64,000 nt of DNA from Chryseobacterium polytrichastri (GTDB lineage: Bacteria; Bacteroidota; Bacteroidia; Flavobacteriales; Weeksellaceae): the NCBI RefSeq assembly GCF_900142445.1, contig NZ_FRAV01000008.1, positions 62,001-126,000 on the forward strand, written 5' to 3'. Shown here piece by piece: positions 28,223-37,411 of this stretch. Under the pieces are notes generated by a model, which was not told the DNA's origin, ran no database searches, and worked only from the letters and a program-made list of their open reading frames with translations. The translations under genes and the position numbers were made by a program. Each line of letters starts with the position of its first letter. Positions within the stretch are counted from its first letter, which is position 1.

Positions 28223-29062
28223 TCATCGTAAAAATTCATCAATCTCTCGTAGCTTAAACTGACCGGAGAACATGAAAAGTTGCCTTAGCATATAGGTATG
28301 CCCTGCACCATAAATTATTAATATCCTTTTGGCATCGGGCTTTATGGTATTTAATGCGCCTCTTAAAGTCTTGTAGTCACGAAAACTTCCAATCTCTGTC
28401 CTTTCTGCTCCAAACTTTGTATCTAAATATAGTTCGCTTAATCTATTAGCCAGATATAATTTTTCAATATTTTTTCGGTCATTCAGAGTCAAATACATTT
28501 CTTTTAGAGATATATTTTTTTCAATTCCATAATACTTTTCAAATTGATGGTGTATTGCAGCAATTGATTCTGAATACGCATTATCCGCTTTATATTTTAT
28601 GTTGGGACTTAAAACACTTTTAGCATAAAAAAAATAATTCTTCTCAATATCACTTTTAAAATCATTATCGTTAGAATTCAGATCTGGTAATCTCCAATCT
28701 ATTCCCTGCACACTTTGAGGGAGTTTTAATTCTACAGCTAATTTTATTCCTAATTGATAAATTTCATTATTTAGAAGCCAATTTATATCTTTTGGTAACT
28801 TTTGACCTTTTTTAGCATATTCAAATGCCATATTAAAAATAGAATCCTGAACAGATGGTCTTTCAACTAATATTTGTTGTGGATTAAACTTTTTTATAGC
28901 ATCCAGAATTTCCCTCAGTTCTTTTTGCTTCTGAACACTTGTGATGGAATCTGATTTAATATTGGAATAATGGGCAGTTCCGAGAATAAGAACTTCTCTA
29001 TTTTGACTATATATAAAATTAAAGAAGCAAACCAGAAAGATTGTAATTTTAATTGATTTCAT
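28223..29062 (-). CDS. exported DUF5694 / TraB-TIKI-type protein
   Basis: A 279-residue protein with a signal peptide (MKSIKITIFLVCFFNFIYSQ) and the family motifs LILGTAHYSN near the N-terminus, ILVERPSVQ, and IIYGAGHTYMLRQL near the C-terminus. This pattern fits DUF5694 in the TIKI/TraB/GumN-like superfamily of putative hydrolases; activity is not established. The start is the ATG at 29062, which gives the clean signal peptide. Confidence 0.75.
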   Translation of the reverse strand: MKSIKITIFLVCFFNFIYSQNREVLILGTAHYSNIKSDSITSVQKQKELREILDAIKKFNPQQILVERPSVQDSIFNMAFEYAKKGQKLPKDINWLLNNEIYQLGIKLAVELKLPQSVQGIDWRLPDLNSNDNDFKSDIEKNYFFYAKSVLSPNIKYKADNAYSESIAAIHHQFEKYYGIEKNISLKEMYLTLNDRKNIEKLYLANRLSELYLDTKFGAERTEIGSFRDYKTLRGALNTIKPDAKRILIIYGAGHTYMLRQLFMFSGQFKLREIDEFLR

Positions 29063-29170
29063 AATACTATTTCTATAAAGACATTTCAAGGCAATTAATT
29101 GTTACATAAAAGACAATTGAACTAAATTTCATTATTTCAAAATATTACATATTAATTTTAATATCTCATC

Positions 29171-29563
29171 TCAGGGGAGATCTTTCTTAGCGTTGATAAA
29201 TTTTTCGCCATATTGAATTGAAATCACTACAATGATTAAAAAGGTGAATACAAATTTATATTTTAATACAAGTGAGAACAGCACTGCAATAAATTCTGTA
29301 GTAAGGAAACTGAGAAAAAAAGGAATACACATTAACACTAAAATAGAGATTAAGCAATAGATTTTTTGATTAAACCTACGCTGTTGTTTTGCTTCAATTT
29401 TTCGGATAATATTTTTTGAGAATCCCAAAGAAAAGCCATCAACATTTTCTTTCTTCAGATTGCTGTCCACGAAATCATATAGCTTAGAATCTGATCCTGA
29501 AATTTTGCAATAACTGTTATTTTGCTCTTGATCGCTGGTGATTTTTTTTCTAGGGGTATCCAT
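29171..29563 (-). CDS. membrane partner of the ECF sigma factor (anti-sigma candidate)
   Basis: A 130-residue protein with a soluble N-terminal part and two membrane helices (IYCLISILVLMCIPFFLSFL and FVFTFLIIVVISIQYG). Its start overlaps the end of the sigma gene by 14 bases, so the two are translationally coupled. The arrangement sigma factor followed by small membrane protein suggests an anti-sigma role; no known anti-sigma domain is recognisable. Confidence 0.65.
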   Translation of the reverse strand: MDTPRKKITSDQEQNNSYCKISGSDSKLYDFVDSNLKKENVDGFSLGFSKNIIRKIEAKQQRRFNQKIYCLISILVLMCIPFFLSFLTTEFIAVLFSLVLKYKFVFTFLIIVVISIQYGEKFINAKKDLP

Positions 29564-30095
29564 CTTTCTGTAATTTTTCTTTTAATAATTTTCTTGCTCG
29601 AAGGAGATAAACTTTTACCGTTCCTTCGGGGAATTTTGTGATTTTGTGAACTTCCTGAATATTCAACTCATCCAAATGATACAAAGTGATAACCGTTCTG
29701 TATTGCAGTGGAAGTTCACGGATTAGTTTATTCAGATATTCCTCAAATTCTTTTCCGATTAGCTTTGATTCCGGTGTTTCCGAAGTGAATTGGAAATCAA
29801 TACTGTCCTCCAAATTATCATATTTCTTTTTGACTTCTTTTTTCAGATAATTGATAGCAATATTATAGGTTATCTTGGCAATCCACGTCGATAATTTAGA
29901 TTCTTTTTTGAATGATTTCAGGTTTTCGAAAACCTTGATAAAAACTTCCTGACCAACATCTTCGATGTCTTCTTCGTTTGTCAGCATCCTGTTCAAAATA
30001 GAGTAGACAAGATTCTGATATTGTTTTACGACGATCTGAAAAGTATTCAGGTTGCCTTTTAAAATATCATAAATGACCTTTTCTTCATCGAACAT
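29550..30095 (-). CDS. ECF RNA polymerase sigma factor
   Basis: A 181-residue sigma-70 family protein of the extracytoplasmic-function type. Region 2 is visible at about residues 20-80 (DIEDVGQEVFIKVFENL, STWIAKITYNIAINYL) and region 4 at about 125-175 (LPLQYRTVITLYHLDELN, FPEGTVKVYLLRARKLL). A TGTAACC-N16-GTCTA promoter precedes the gene and an identical type precedes the divergent operon. This points to autoregulation and control of the 30200 and 30630 genes. Confidence 0.93.
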   Translation of the reverse strand: MFDEEKVIYDILKGNLNTFQIVVKQYQNLVYSILNRMLTNEEDIEDVGQEVFIKVFENLKSFKKESKLSTWIAKITYNIAINYLKKEVKKKYDNLEDSIDFQFTSETPESKLIGKEFEEYLNKLIRELPLQYRTVITLYHLDELNIQEVHKITKFPEGTVKVYLLRARKLLKEKLQKDGYP

Positions 30096-30102
30096 ATTCT
30101 AT

Positions 30103-30130
30103 TAGACAGCAATTTTTACAATCGGTTACA
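30103..30130 (-). promoter_or_regulatory. ECF-type promoter of the sigma factor gene
   Basis: Read on the minus strand: TGTAACC (30130-30124), 16 bases, then GTCTA (30107-30103). The -10 box ends eight bases before the ATG, so the transcript would be leaderless or nearly so. It is the same element as the divergent promoter at 30154. Confidence 0.75.
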
Positions 30131-30153
30131 ATTTTCTAATGTATTTAATATTT

Positions 30154-30181
30154 TGTAACCTGAAATACATTTCTTTGTCTA
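30154..30181 (+). promoter_or_regulatory. ECF-type promoter of the divergent operon
   Basis: TGTAACC (30154-30160), a 16-base spacer, then GTCTA (30177-30181), 18 bases before the ATG at 30200. It matches the typical ECF -35 AAC and -10 GTC pattern and is identical in boxes and spacing to the divergent copy. Confidence 0.78.
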
Positions 30182-30199
30182 TTGGTTAAATCGTCAACA

Positions 30200-30532
30200 A
30201 TGAAACATCTTGCACCCTTTATAGTAATGATTGCAATATTGATTGCAATCTCCATCGTAATCGTAGTTTTAACGAATTATGACCTGAAAAAGAAGATATT
30301 GAACAAAGAAACTATTGATGATAAAATGTTTCTCATTCTCAATAACCTGACAGGTGTTGGTTCAGAAATGTTGAAATGGGGAATTATCTTACTCTTCGGT
30401 GGAATCGGTCTAATCGTGTTGGAATTCATACCATACAATGAAAATTCACCGCTTCCTTATGGGGTAATGACGGTCTTTGTTTCGCTCGGTTTCCTTACAT
30501 ACTACTTCTTGATGAAAAATCAGAAGAAATAG
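30200..30532 (+). CDS. small inner-membrane protein, ECF regulon
   Basis: A 110-residue protein with three membrane helices: PFIVMIAILIAISIVIVVL, the stretch WGIILLFGGIGLIVLEF, and YGVMTVFVSLGFLTYYFL. The start at 30200 places it correctly after the ECF promoter. It precedes the outer-membrane receptor gene by about 100 bases and is probably co-transcribed with it. I do not recognise a function; DUF6249-like proteins have similar topology. Confidence 0.72.
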   Translation: MKHLAPFIVMIAILIAISIVIVVLTNYDLKKKILNKETIDDKMFLILNNLTGVGSEMLKWGIILLFGGIGLIVLEFIPYNENSPLPYGVMTVFVSLGFLTYYFLMKNQKK

Positions 30533-30629
30533 TTTTCTTCTATAAATAATCAATTATAACACTTCACTTTTTTTAAGAACAAAAACCTTGTTCTCAGGAT
30601 CCTTATGTCCTTATCTCAAAACAACAATT

Positions 30630-32774
30630 ATGAAAACAAAAATAATTTCACTGTTCACTTTCATCTTATTATTAAATAATTTAAAAGCTCAGGAAAAAGC
30701 GAAAGATTCTATTTCAGCTCAGTACGAAACCTCTATTCAGGAAGTGGTCATTGACGGAAAAAAACCTTTGATAAAAACAAAAATTGATGGGCTGGTGTAT
30801 AATGTCCAGTCAGATCCGGAAAGCAGATCTAAAAATCTTCTGGAGATGATGAGAAAGATGCCTTATCTCTCATTGGACAGCAACGAAAATATTCTTTTTA
30901 AGGGGAACACCAACTTTAAAATTTTAATCAACGGAAAAGAAACGCAGCTTCTTACCAACAATCCTAAAGATGTACTGAAAGGCATCCCTGCAAGTACTAT
31001 TCAAAACATTGAGATCATTACCAATCCATCTTCAAAATATGATGCTGAAGGTGCTTCCGGGATTATCAATATTATTACAACCAAGAAAATGAAAGAAGGC
31101 TACAACGCTTCTGTTAATCTTGGATTGAGGATTCCTAAACAGGGATACAATGCTGGATTTTCTTTGAATGTTCAACAAAATAAATTAGGGATCTCTGCTT
31201 ATGGTGGCGGTTTTATTAAAAATAATCCTGAGATCAAGTATCAAAATTCACAACAAACTTTATTAAATAATCTGATTCAAAATGGAAGAACTTCAGGTAA
31301 AGAAAACGGTGGATATTTCAACGTTAATGTTAGCTACGAAATTGACAGTTTCAATCTTTTAAATGTTCAGTTCGGTTCCAATTTTGCCAACAACAAATCA
31401 AATGACTTTCTTAATTCCAATTTTTCGCAACACAATATTCTGACAGAAAACAATAATTCAAATAACAATTCTGATAGTAATGGAAAAGGTTTTGAAGCTT
31501 CTGCAAATTACCAGATCGGTTTTAAAAATGATAAAAGCCAATTGTTGACCTTTTCTTACAGATTTAATAATTTTGATTACGCGGTAAATAGTTTGACGGA
31601 TTTTCAGAATAGAATCACAAACTCTGAAAATAGTATCAATCAAAATAATAACAATCAAAACAGCGAAAATACATTCCAGATTGATTTTGTGAAAAATATC
31701 AAAAAAGTTTATTTGGAAACAGGCTTGAAGGCCATACTCAGAAAAAATATTAGTCAATATACCTCAATTCCGGAAAACCTTTTAAACTCTGATGAATTTT
31801 TAAACCAACAAAACATTTACGCAGCTTACATAGCTACAAAGTTTAGTTTGTTCAACTGGAATTTCCAGACAGGTTTAAGGCTGGAAAGTACAGATACGAA
31901 TGTTAATTTCACTTCTACCAATACAGAAGTTGACCAGAATTATTTAAATCTGATTCCCAATATTTCTATCGGAAAAAACTGGAAAGAATACCATGGCATT
32001 AATTTCGGGTTTTCACAACGCATCAAAAGACCAGGAATCAATCGTCTGAATCCTTTCACTAATCAATCAAATCCTTATTTTCAGATCAGTGGAAATCCTT
32101 ACCTAAAACCTGTTGTCAATAATGATTTGATCGCAAATTATTATTATAATCATAAGATCAATCTGAATCTTGGACTAGGATATTCATTTTCTAATAAAAT
32201 TGATCTAAAAGTCTCATCTTATGATCCAGTAACAAATATAACGAGAACAACTTATGAAAACTCAAGTAGTATTAGCAGACTTGGTTTGGATTACAACCTT
32301 AACTATCCTGTTACAAAAAAACTGACTTTAGGAATTAATGGAAATTCAGCTTTCTTCTTTATTAAGGGAAAAGTGAATGGGGTTCAAGCTGAAAACAATC
32401 TGTTTACTTATTATATTTATTTATCAGCTAATTATCAGTTTGAAAATAACTGGAATATCAATTCAAATCTTGATATCAATAGCAGAATGCCTGCTGGTCT
32501 TCTAAGTACAACGAATGCATTTATGGGTTCCTCTTTCAGTTTCAGCAAAAGTATTTTGGATAATAAGCTGTCATTTTCTGCGTATATCAACAATCCATTT
32601 AATAAGTTCAGGAAAGCGATTACGGAAACTCAAGGAGCAGATTTCTATCAAAATAATTATCTAAGGGACTATTACAGGTCATTCGGTTTCAATGTCACCT
32701 ATAAATTTGGAAGGCTGAGAGATGAGATAAAAAGTACAAGAAGAAAAATTGAAAATAACGATCTTTCAAATTAG
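30630..32774 (+). CDS. outer-membrane beta-barrel receptor (TonB-dependent-receptor-like)
   Basis: A 714-residue protein with a signal peptide ending at about LKAQ. A plug-like domain follows (IQEVVIDGKKPLIKTKIDGL, then KILINGKETQLL and GASGIINIITTKK), and a long beta-barrel with alternating aromatic strands ends in NVTYKFG. It fits the outer membrane beta-barrel family related to TonB-dependent receptors. No starch-utilisation partner (SusD) gene is adjacent, so the ligand is unknown. The ECF promoter at 30154 probably drives it. Confidence 0.87.
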   Translation: MKTKIISLFTFILLLNNLKAQEKAKDSISAQYETSIQEVVIDGKKPLIKTKIDGLVYNVQSDPESRSKNLLEMMRKMPYLSLDSNENILFKGNTNFKILINGKETQLLTNNPKDVLKGIPASTIQNIEIITNPSSKYDAEGASGIINIITTKKMKEGYNASVNLGLRIPKQGYNAGFSLNVQQNKLGISAYGGGFIKNNPEIKYQNSQQTLLNNLIQNGRTSGKENGGYFNVNVSYEIDSFNLLNVQFGSNFANNKSNDFLNSNFSQHNILTENNNSNNNSDSNGKGFEASANYQIGFKNDKSQLLTFSYRFNNFDYAVNSLTDFQNRITNSENSINQNNNNQNSENTFQIDFVKNIKKVYLETGLKAILRKNISQYTSIPENLLNSDEFLNQQNIYAAYIATKFSLFNWNFQTGLRLESTDTNVNFTSTNTEVDQNYLNLIPNISIGKNWKEYHGINFGFSQRIKRPGINRLNPFTNQSNPYFQISGNPYLKPVVNNDLIANYYYNHKINLNLGLGYSFSNKIDLKVSSYDPVTNITRTTYENSSSISRLGLDYNLNYPVTKKLTLGINGNSAFFFIKGKVNGVQAENNLFTYYIYLSANYQFENNWNINSNLDINSRMPAGLLSTTNAFMGSSFSFSKSILDNKLSFSAYINNPFNKFRKAITETQGADFYQNNYLRDYYRSFGFNVTYKFGRLRDEIKSTRRKIENNDLSN

Positions 32775-33179
32775 ATTGTACTCAACACCGAAAAGATATC
32801 TAATAATTTAATGAAGGATTTATAAAGAAGTTCGGGAGTATGAGCAGGAATAAATTCCTATACATTCATCTCCTACAGTCTCAATAGTTTTTTAAATATA
32901 ACTCAATCTACTTTTATTATATTTCATTCTTCAAAAAATTGATAAAGAATATTTAAAAAAGCGTGCTTCAATCTTCCTTAGTATATAACACATTTGAACT
33001 AATAAGTAATATTATTTGAGCTAAAAAGTACATTGTGTTTATTGGAGAGTGTATAACTTTATATCTCCAAAATAAACAGAGGCCAAATTTACAGGATACA
33101 CTGTCTTAGAGTTTGTACTTATTGTTTACCTTAGTATGAAACAGAAATGACTCAAATTGAGTATTAAAAAAGGGAGTAA
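32775..33179. other. intergenic region upstream of the AraC regulator
   Basis: About 400 AT-rich bases with stops in all frames. No promoter box or repeat stands out. Confidence 0.35.
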
Positions 33180-34040
33180 ATGATAAAAATGATAAAAGTT
33201 CCAACTTCGTTGATTGGATGCGATGCTCCACAAAATTCCTTGATGCTAGATGGTTGCTCTCTAATTGAGCAATGTATACACAGTACGGAAGTGAAAGGAA
33301 CAATGTTTCTCGAACAGCATTTATTAATGATTGTTTTGGAGGGATCCGTAATTCTCAATTATGGAAAACAGGAATATAAGCTTGGTAAAAATGATATGAT
33401 TTTGCTTAAAAAAGCAACTGCTGTAAAGTATCATAAATTCGGCAATGCTGAAAACGACAATATCTATGACAGCTTGATGTTTACTATCAAAGATGATCTT
33501 TTAAAGTCATTTTTGTCAACCTCAGAAATTAAGGTTTCAAAACCTGAAGGAGAAATCAAAACAGGAGTTTACCCAATGAATGAATGTTTGGTTGCATTTG
33601 CACATTCTATGAAACCTTATTTTTTTGATCAATCTGTGGTTCATCCCGGACAACTTCGGCTGAAAATTATGGAATTGCTATATGATGTTGCAGAATGCAA
33701 TCGAAATATGTTCCTCCAAATCCTGCAGCTACACGAACCTGTGCGTACAGACATCCGTAATGTCGTGGAACAGCATTATGCTTCACCGGTTTCTGTTGCT
33801 GAACTAGCTTATCTGTCCGGCAGAAGTTTGTCAAGTTTTAAGAGAGATTTTCAGAATATATACAATGTTGCACCCGCAACCTGGATCAGAGAAAAGAGAT
33901 TGGAAAAGGCTAAAGATATGCTGGAAACAACGATGCTATCTGTTTCAGATATTTGTTACTCCTTAGGATTTGAGAATGTCTCTCACTTTTCAAGAATATA
34001 TAAAGAATTTCACGGACAGGCACCAAGTACCTCTCGTTAG
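33180..34040 (+). CDS. AraC-family transcriptional regulator
   Basis: A 286-residue regulator with an N-terminal cupin-like sensor half (LIEQCIHSTEVKG, IVLEGSVILNYGKQEYKLG) and a C-terminal double helix-turn-helix (VAELAYLSGRSLSSFKRDF, then SDICYSLGFENVSHFSRIY). It lies 23 bases ahead of the NAD(P)-binding protein gene and heads the redox gene cluster to 39319, which it probably controls. Effector unknown. Confidence 0.9.
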   Translation: MIKMIKVPTSLIGCDAPQNSLMLDGCSLIEQCIHSTEVKGTMFLEQHLLMIVLEGSVILNYGKQEYKLGKNDMILLKKATAVKYHKFGNAENDNIYDSLMFTIKDDLLKSFLSTSEIKVSKPEGEIKTGVYPMNECLVAFAHSMKPYFFDQSVVHPGQLRLKIMELLYDVAECNRNMFLQILQLHEPVRTDIRNVVEQHYASPVSVAELAYLSGRSLSSFKRDFQNIYNVAPATWIREKRLEKAKDMLETTMLSVSDICYSLGFENVSHFSRIYKEFHGQAPSTSR

Positions 34041-34063
34041 TAGATAATTTAAAATATAAAGTT

Positions 34064-34699
34064 ATGAAAGTATTTGTCATTGGAGGAAATGGTAGAGTTG
34101 GATCTCTTTTAGTTGATAAATTAGCTGCTCAATATCAAGTTGTAGCCGGCTCAAGAAGCCCAAAGCCAGAAAAGAACTTGGATAATATTGAGCATAGCCA
34201 CATTGATTTGCTAAGTGATATTGATACGATTGCAAAAAGTATGAAGGATGTTGATGTTGTTTATTTTGTTTCTGGTTCACGTGGGAAAAATCTTCTGCAG
34301 ATAGATTTACACGGAGCGATAAAATCGATGCAAGCTGCAGAGAAAGTTGGTGTTAAACGTTACATTATGCTGAGTTCTATTTTCGCATTGCAACCTGAAC
34401 GTTGGAAAGAATCTTTCCTGAGCGACTTAACAGATTATAATATTGCCAAGCACTATGCTGACCTTTATCTTACCACTCAAACCCAACTTGATTACACGAT
34501 TTTGCAGCCGGGAGCGCTCAAAGAAGAACAAGGAACGGAGAAAATAGAGACTAATGTTACCAATCCGGGATCTAATTCTATTGCTAATGTGGTAGATACC
34601 CTCGTTGCAATATTAGAAAATCATTCAACAATCGGTAAAGTTATTTTGATGCACGATGGCGATACGCCGATTGCTGAAGCTTTACATCAAATCAAATAA
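34064..34699 (+). CDS. NAD(P)-binding NmrA-like oxidoreductase
   Basis: A 211-residue single Rossmann-fold protein starting MKVFVIGGNGRVGSLL (GGNGRVG dinucleotide motif), of the atypical SDR/NmrA-like group. It lacks an obvious YxxxK catalytic pair, though YNIAKHYAD near residue 125 is a candidate. It follows the AraC gene closely. Substrate unknown. Confidence 0.85.
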   Translation: MKVFVIGGNGRVGSLLVDKLAAQYQVVAGSRSPKPEKNLDNIEHSHIDLLSDIDTIAKSMKDVDVVYFVSGSRGKNLLQIDLHGAIKSMQAAEKVGVKRYIMLSSIFALQPERWKESFLSDLTDYNIAKHYADLYLTTQTQLDYTILQPGALKEEQGTEKIETNVTNPGSNSIANVVDTLVAILENHSTIGKVILMHDGDTPIAEALHQIK

Positions 34700-34890
34700 A
34701 ATTCAGGTATTTCATTAATTTAATCATATTCTTCCAGTCAGTTTTAAATTTGCTATTAAAAAAAAAATTTAGCTAAATCTGATTTAGGCAGAAACTTTCA
34801 CATTGTATTTCACAATTTCCAATTCCAAAAAAGGACTAATTAGTCAAAATATTTGAACTAATTAGAAAAACTATCATTCTTTCGTCATTG

Positions 34891-34898
34891 TACCTTTG
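34891..34898 (+). promoter_or_regulatory. TAnnTTTG promoter box ahead of the redox operon
   Basis: TACCTTTG fits the flavobacterial -7 consensus TAnnTTTG. It lies about 90 bases before the start at 34987. No good TTG -33 element is at ideal spacing, so confidence is moderate. Confidence 0.5.
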
Positions 34899-34986
34899 TT
34901 ATAGAAAAAAAGCTTAATAATTCTGCCAAATAGAACAGTAATTTATGCTCGTAAAAATAACAATCCTCAAAAAAACAAGACGATTT

Positions 34987-35547
34987 ATGAAAAACATTCC
35001 AGAACAAAAAAACATTCTTCCAAGCTCCACAGATAGTAATGCTGTTGGTTTAAGGCAAGTTATTGGAAAAACTTCGAAGAAGATATTTTCCACAATATCA
35101 GCGTTGACCATTATCTCAGTCTTAACAATTGGTGGATTATTAATTTCCTGTCAAGATAAAAACAATAAAAATAATAAAACAGAAGTTATGCAAAACAATC
35201 AAGAACAAAAACAAGGTATCCTGAAAGCAATAGATCTATACGTTGAAGCAGGAAGAAAAGGTGATGGCAATATTGCAAAACCAGTATTTGCATCAACTGC
35301 AACAATGTCGTGGTCTGAAGATGGAGCGTTGAAAAGTGTTCCAATTCAGGTATTAATCGATGGGTTTTCAGCATCCGAGCCAATGGAAGCAAATTATAAA
35401 CTGACAACCCTGAATGTAGAAGGTGATGCTGCAATCGTGAGAATTGAATCTCAGTTCGGAACCAACAAATTTGCTGATATGTTTACCTTAGTGAAAGATG
35501 GTAGCGATTGGAAAATCATCAGTAAAATCTATCAAGTAATAAAATAA
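34987..35547 (+). CDS. membrane-anchored NTF2-like / lumazine-binding-type protein
   Basis: A 186-residue protein. After a polar N-terminus of about 40 residues comes a hydrophobic segment ending in a lipobox-like GLLISC, then a linker and a C-terminal NTF2-like domain (VEAGRKGDGNIAKPVF, DMFTLVKDGSDWKIISKIY), of the putative lumazine-binding/DUF4440 kind. The lipobox is unusually far from the N-terminus, so the true start may be internal, or it is simply membrane-anchored. It pairs with a soluble homologue next door. Confidence 0.75.
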   Translation: MKNIPEQKNILPSSTDSNAVGLRQVIGKTSKKIFSTISALTIISVLTIGGLLISCQDKNNKNNKTEVMQNNQEQKQGILKAIDLYVEAGRKGDGNIAKPVFASTATMSWSEDGALKSVPIQVLIDGFSASEPMEANYKLTTLNVEGDAAIVRIESQFGTNKFADMFTLVKDGSDWKIISKIYQVIK

Positions 35548-35551
35548 AATT

Positions 35552-35938
35552 ATGTCAGTAAATAAAAATATAAATACGGTTATGGACTACGAAGATGTTT
35601 TGGAAGCAATGGAGGGCTATGTCCACGGATTAAAAACAGGAAACGTAGCAGAATTAAAAAAGACCTTTCATCAGGATGCAATTATGTATGGTCATTTAGG
35701 TGATGATTTGTCGCAAGGAAGTATCGATAATCTGTATACTTATGTTGAGAAATTTGGGGCAGCACCCAACATCAAAACCAATCTTACGGTTTTACACAAA
35801 ACGCCTAGTACGGCAATTGTTCGCATCGAGATGGAACACGATGCTGCAGATGAAGATTTCACCGATTACCATTCATTAATCAAAATTAATGGAAAATGGA
35901 GAGTCGTTGCAAAGCTTTTTCATCTCTACGATAAATAA
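35552..35938 (+). CDS. NTF2-like (lumazine-binding-type) protein
   Basis: A 128-residue cytoplasmic NTF2-like protein (AMEGYVHGLKTGNVAELKK, TDYHSLIKINGKWRVVAKLF). It is a homologue of the preceding gene product and starts four bases after its stop. In such operons these small cones may bind or turn over a ligand; no catalytic assignment can be made. Confidence 0.82.
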   Translation: MSVNKNINTVMDYEDVLEAMEGYVHGLKTGNVAELKKTFHQDAIMYGHLGDDLSQGSIDNLYTYVEKFGAAPNIKTNLTVLHKTPSTAIVRIEMEHDAADEDFTDYHSLIKINGKWRVVAKLFHLYDK

Positions 35939-36019
35939 TTAAAAAAAAACTTAACGTTAAAGTTTTTACTGGGAGCACCAAACCGCTTCCAGTGGAAGTT
36001 TGCGTTTAAAAAGTTAGAT

Positions 36020-37090
36020 ATGTCAAAATTATTCAGTCCGTTGACTGTCAAATCAGTTACGTTTAGAAATAGAATTATCAACTCACCCATGTGTATGTAT
36101 ATGGCCCACGATGGGTTTGCAAGTGATTGGCACTTGGTTCATTATGGTTCCAGAGCAATGGGAGGAGCGGGTGCGGTAATGCTGGAAGCAACAGCCGTAA
36201 GAGCTGACGGGCGCATTGGGGTTGGCGATTTGGGAATCTGGAAAGATGAACATGTTGAAATGCTTACTAGAATAACGTCATTTATAAAAAGTACAGGAAG
36301 TGTTCCTGCTATTCAATTAGCGCACGCCGGTAGAAAAGGAAGTACTTGGGCTTCAGGACGTGAAAGTCACCCATTAATGCCCAACGAAGAAAATGGATGG
36401 GAAGTCATTGCACCTTCTGCCATTGCATTTTCACCAGAAATGCAAACGCCCCGAGAGATGACTCTGCAGGATATAGAAGAGATTCAACAGGCTTTTGTAG
36501 ATGCAGCTGTGAGAGCTTTAAAAGCTGGTTTTGAACTGATTGAAATTCATAGTGCCCACGGTTATCTCATTAATGAATTTCTATCTCCTATTCCAAACAA
36601 AAGAACCGATCATTATGGCGGAATCATTCAAAACAGGGCAAGGTTTTTATTTGAAATTATAGATAAAGTAAAAGCCGTATGGCCTTCAGAACTTCCGATT
36701 GCCGTTCGTATTTCCGCTACAGATTGGATGGAAGAAGGATGGAATATTGAAGATTCAGTTTGGCTAAGCAAAAAATTATCAGAGAAAGGAATTGATATTA
36801 TTGATGTCTCTTCTGGAGGTACAGTTCCTAATGCTAAAATTACGGTAGGTTCCGGTTATCAATTACCTTTTGCAAGTACGATTAAACGTGAATTAAGAGA
36901 TCAATTATTGGTAGGAACGGTAGGTATGATTACCAACGTACATCAAGCCGAAACGATCTTGACCAATGGCGATGCCGATCTTATTTTTATAGGTCGTGAA
37001 CTTTTGAGAAATCCTTATTTTCCTTTAGAAGCCGCAAAACAACTTCGTTCGGAAATCCCTGTACCTAAACCTTATGAATTGGCATTTTAA
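36020..37090 (+). CDS. NADH:flavin oxidoreductase (old yellow enzyme, YqjM/NamA type)
   Basis: A 356-residue FMN enzyme that reduces activated C=C bonds or nitro groups using NAD(P)H. It begins LFSPLTVKSVTFRNRI and contains the paired active-site histidines in EIHSAHGYL and the flavin-binding GTVGMI and IGRELLRNPY segments near the C-terminus. Cys in NSPMCMY matches the YqjM-type redox cysteine. The next gene overlaps only if its longer start is used. Confidence 0.92.
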   Translation: MSKLFSPLTVKSVTFRNRIINSPMCMYMAHDGFASDWHLVHYGSRAMGGAGAVMLEATAVRADGRIGVGDLGIWKDEHVEMLTRITSFIKSTGSVPAIQLAHAGRKGSTWASGRESHPLMPNEENGWEVIAPSAIAFSPEMQTPREMTLQDIEEIQQAFVDAAVRALKAGFELIEIHSAHGYLINEFLSPIPNKRTDHYGGIIQNRARFLFEIIDKVKAVWPSELPIAVRISATDWMEEGWNIEDSVWLSKKLSEKGIDIIDVSSGGTVPNAKITVGSGYQLPFASTIKRELRDQLLVGTVGMITNVHQAETILTNGDADLIFIGRELLRNPYFPLEAAKQLRSEIPVPKPYELAF

Positions 37091-37103
37091 TCTAAACAAA
37101 CTT

Positions 37104-37382
37104 ATGAGTATTTATTTAACCGTTGTTGTAAAGGCAAAGCCTGAGTATCAGCAAGAAGTCAAAACGTTATTATATAGTCTCCCAGAATTATCCAAGAAAG
37201 AAGATTCCTGCATCCAATATGATGTTCACCAAAGTCTTGATGATGAAAATACTTTTATCCTTAATGAAAAATGGGAAAGTCTAGATGGTTTAAGTCTCCA
37301 TAATGAGCAACTGTATTCAAAAGAGTTTTTTGCAGCATTCGACAAGTTACAGGAGCATCCCATTCTTTATCGATCAAAGTAA
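37104..37382 (+). CDS. antibiotic-biosynthesis-monooxygenase-type protein
   Basis: A 92-residue ABM-domain protein (dimeric alpha+beta barrel) starting MSIYLTVVVKAKPEYQQEV, with the typical IQYDVHQSLDDENTFILNE and WESLDGLSLH segments. Homologues act as quinol or small-molecule monooxygenases. I chose the ATG at 37104; the longer frame would overlap the upstream enzyme gene by 17 bases. Confidence 0.87.
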   Translation: MSIYLTVVVKAKPEYQQEVKTLLYSLPELSKKEDSCIQYDVHQSLDDENTFILNEKWESLDGLSLHNEQLYSKEFFAAFDKLQEHPILYRSK

Positions 37383-37411
37383 AAAATCAACATTTATAAA
37401 TTTTTAGAAAT

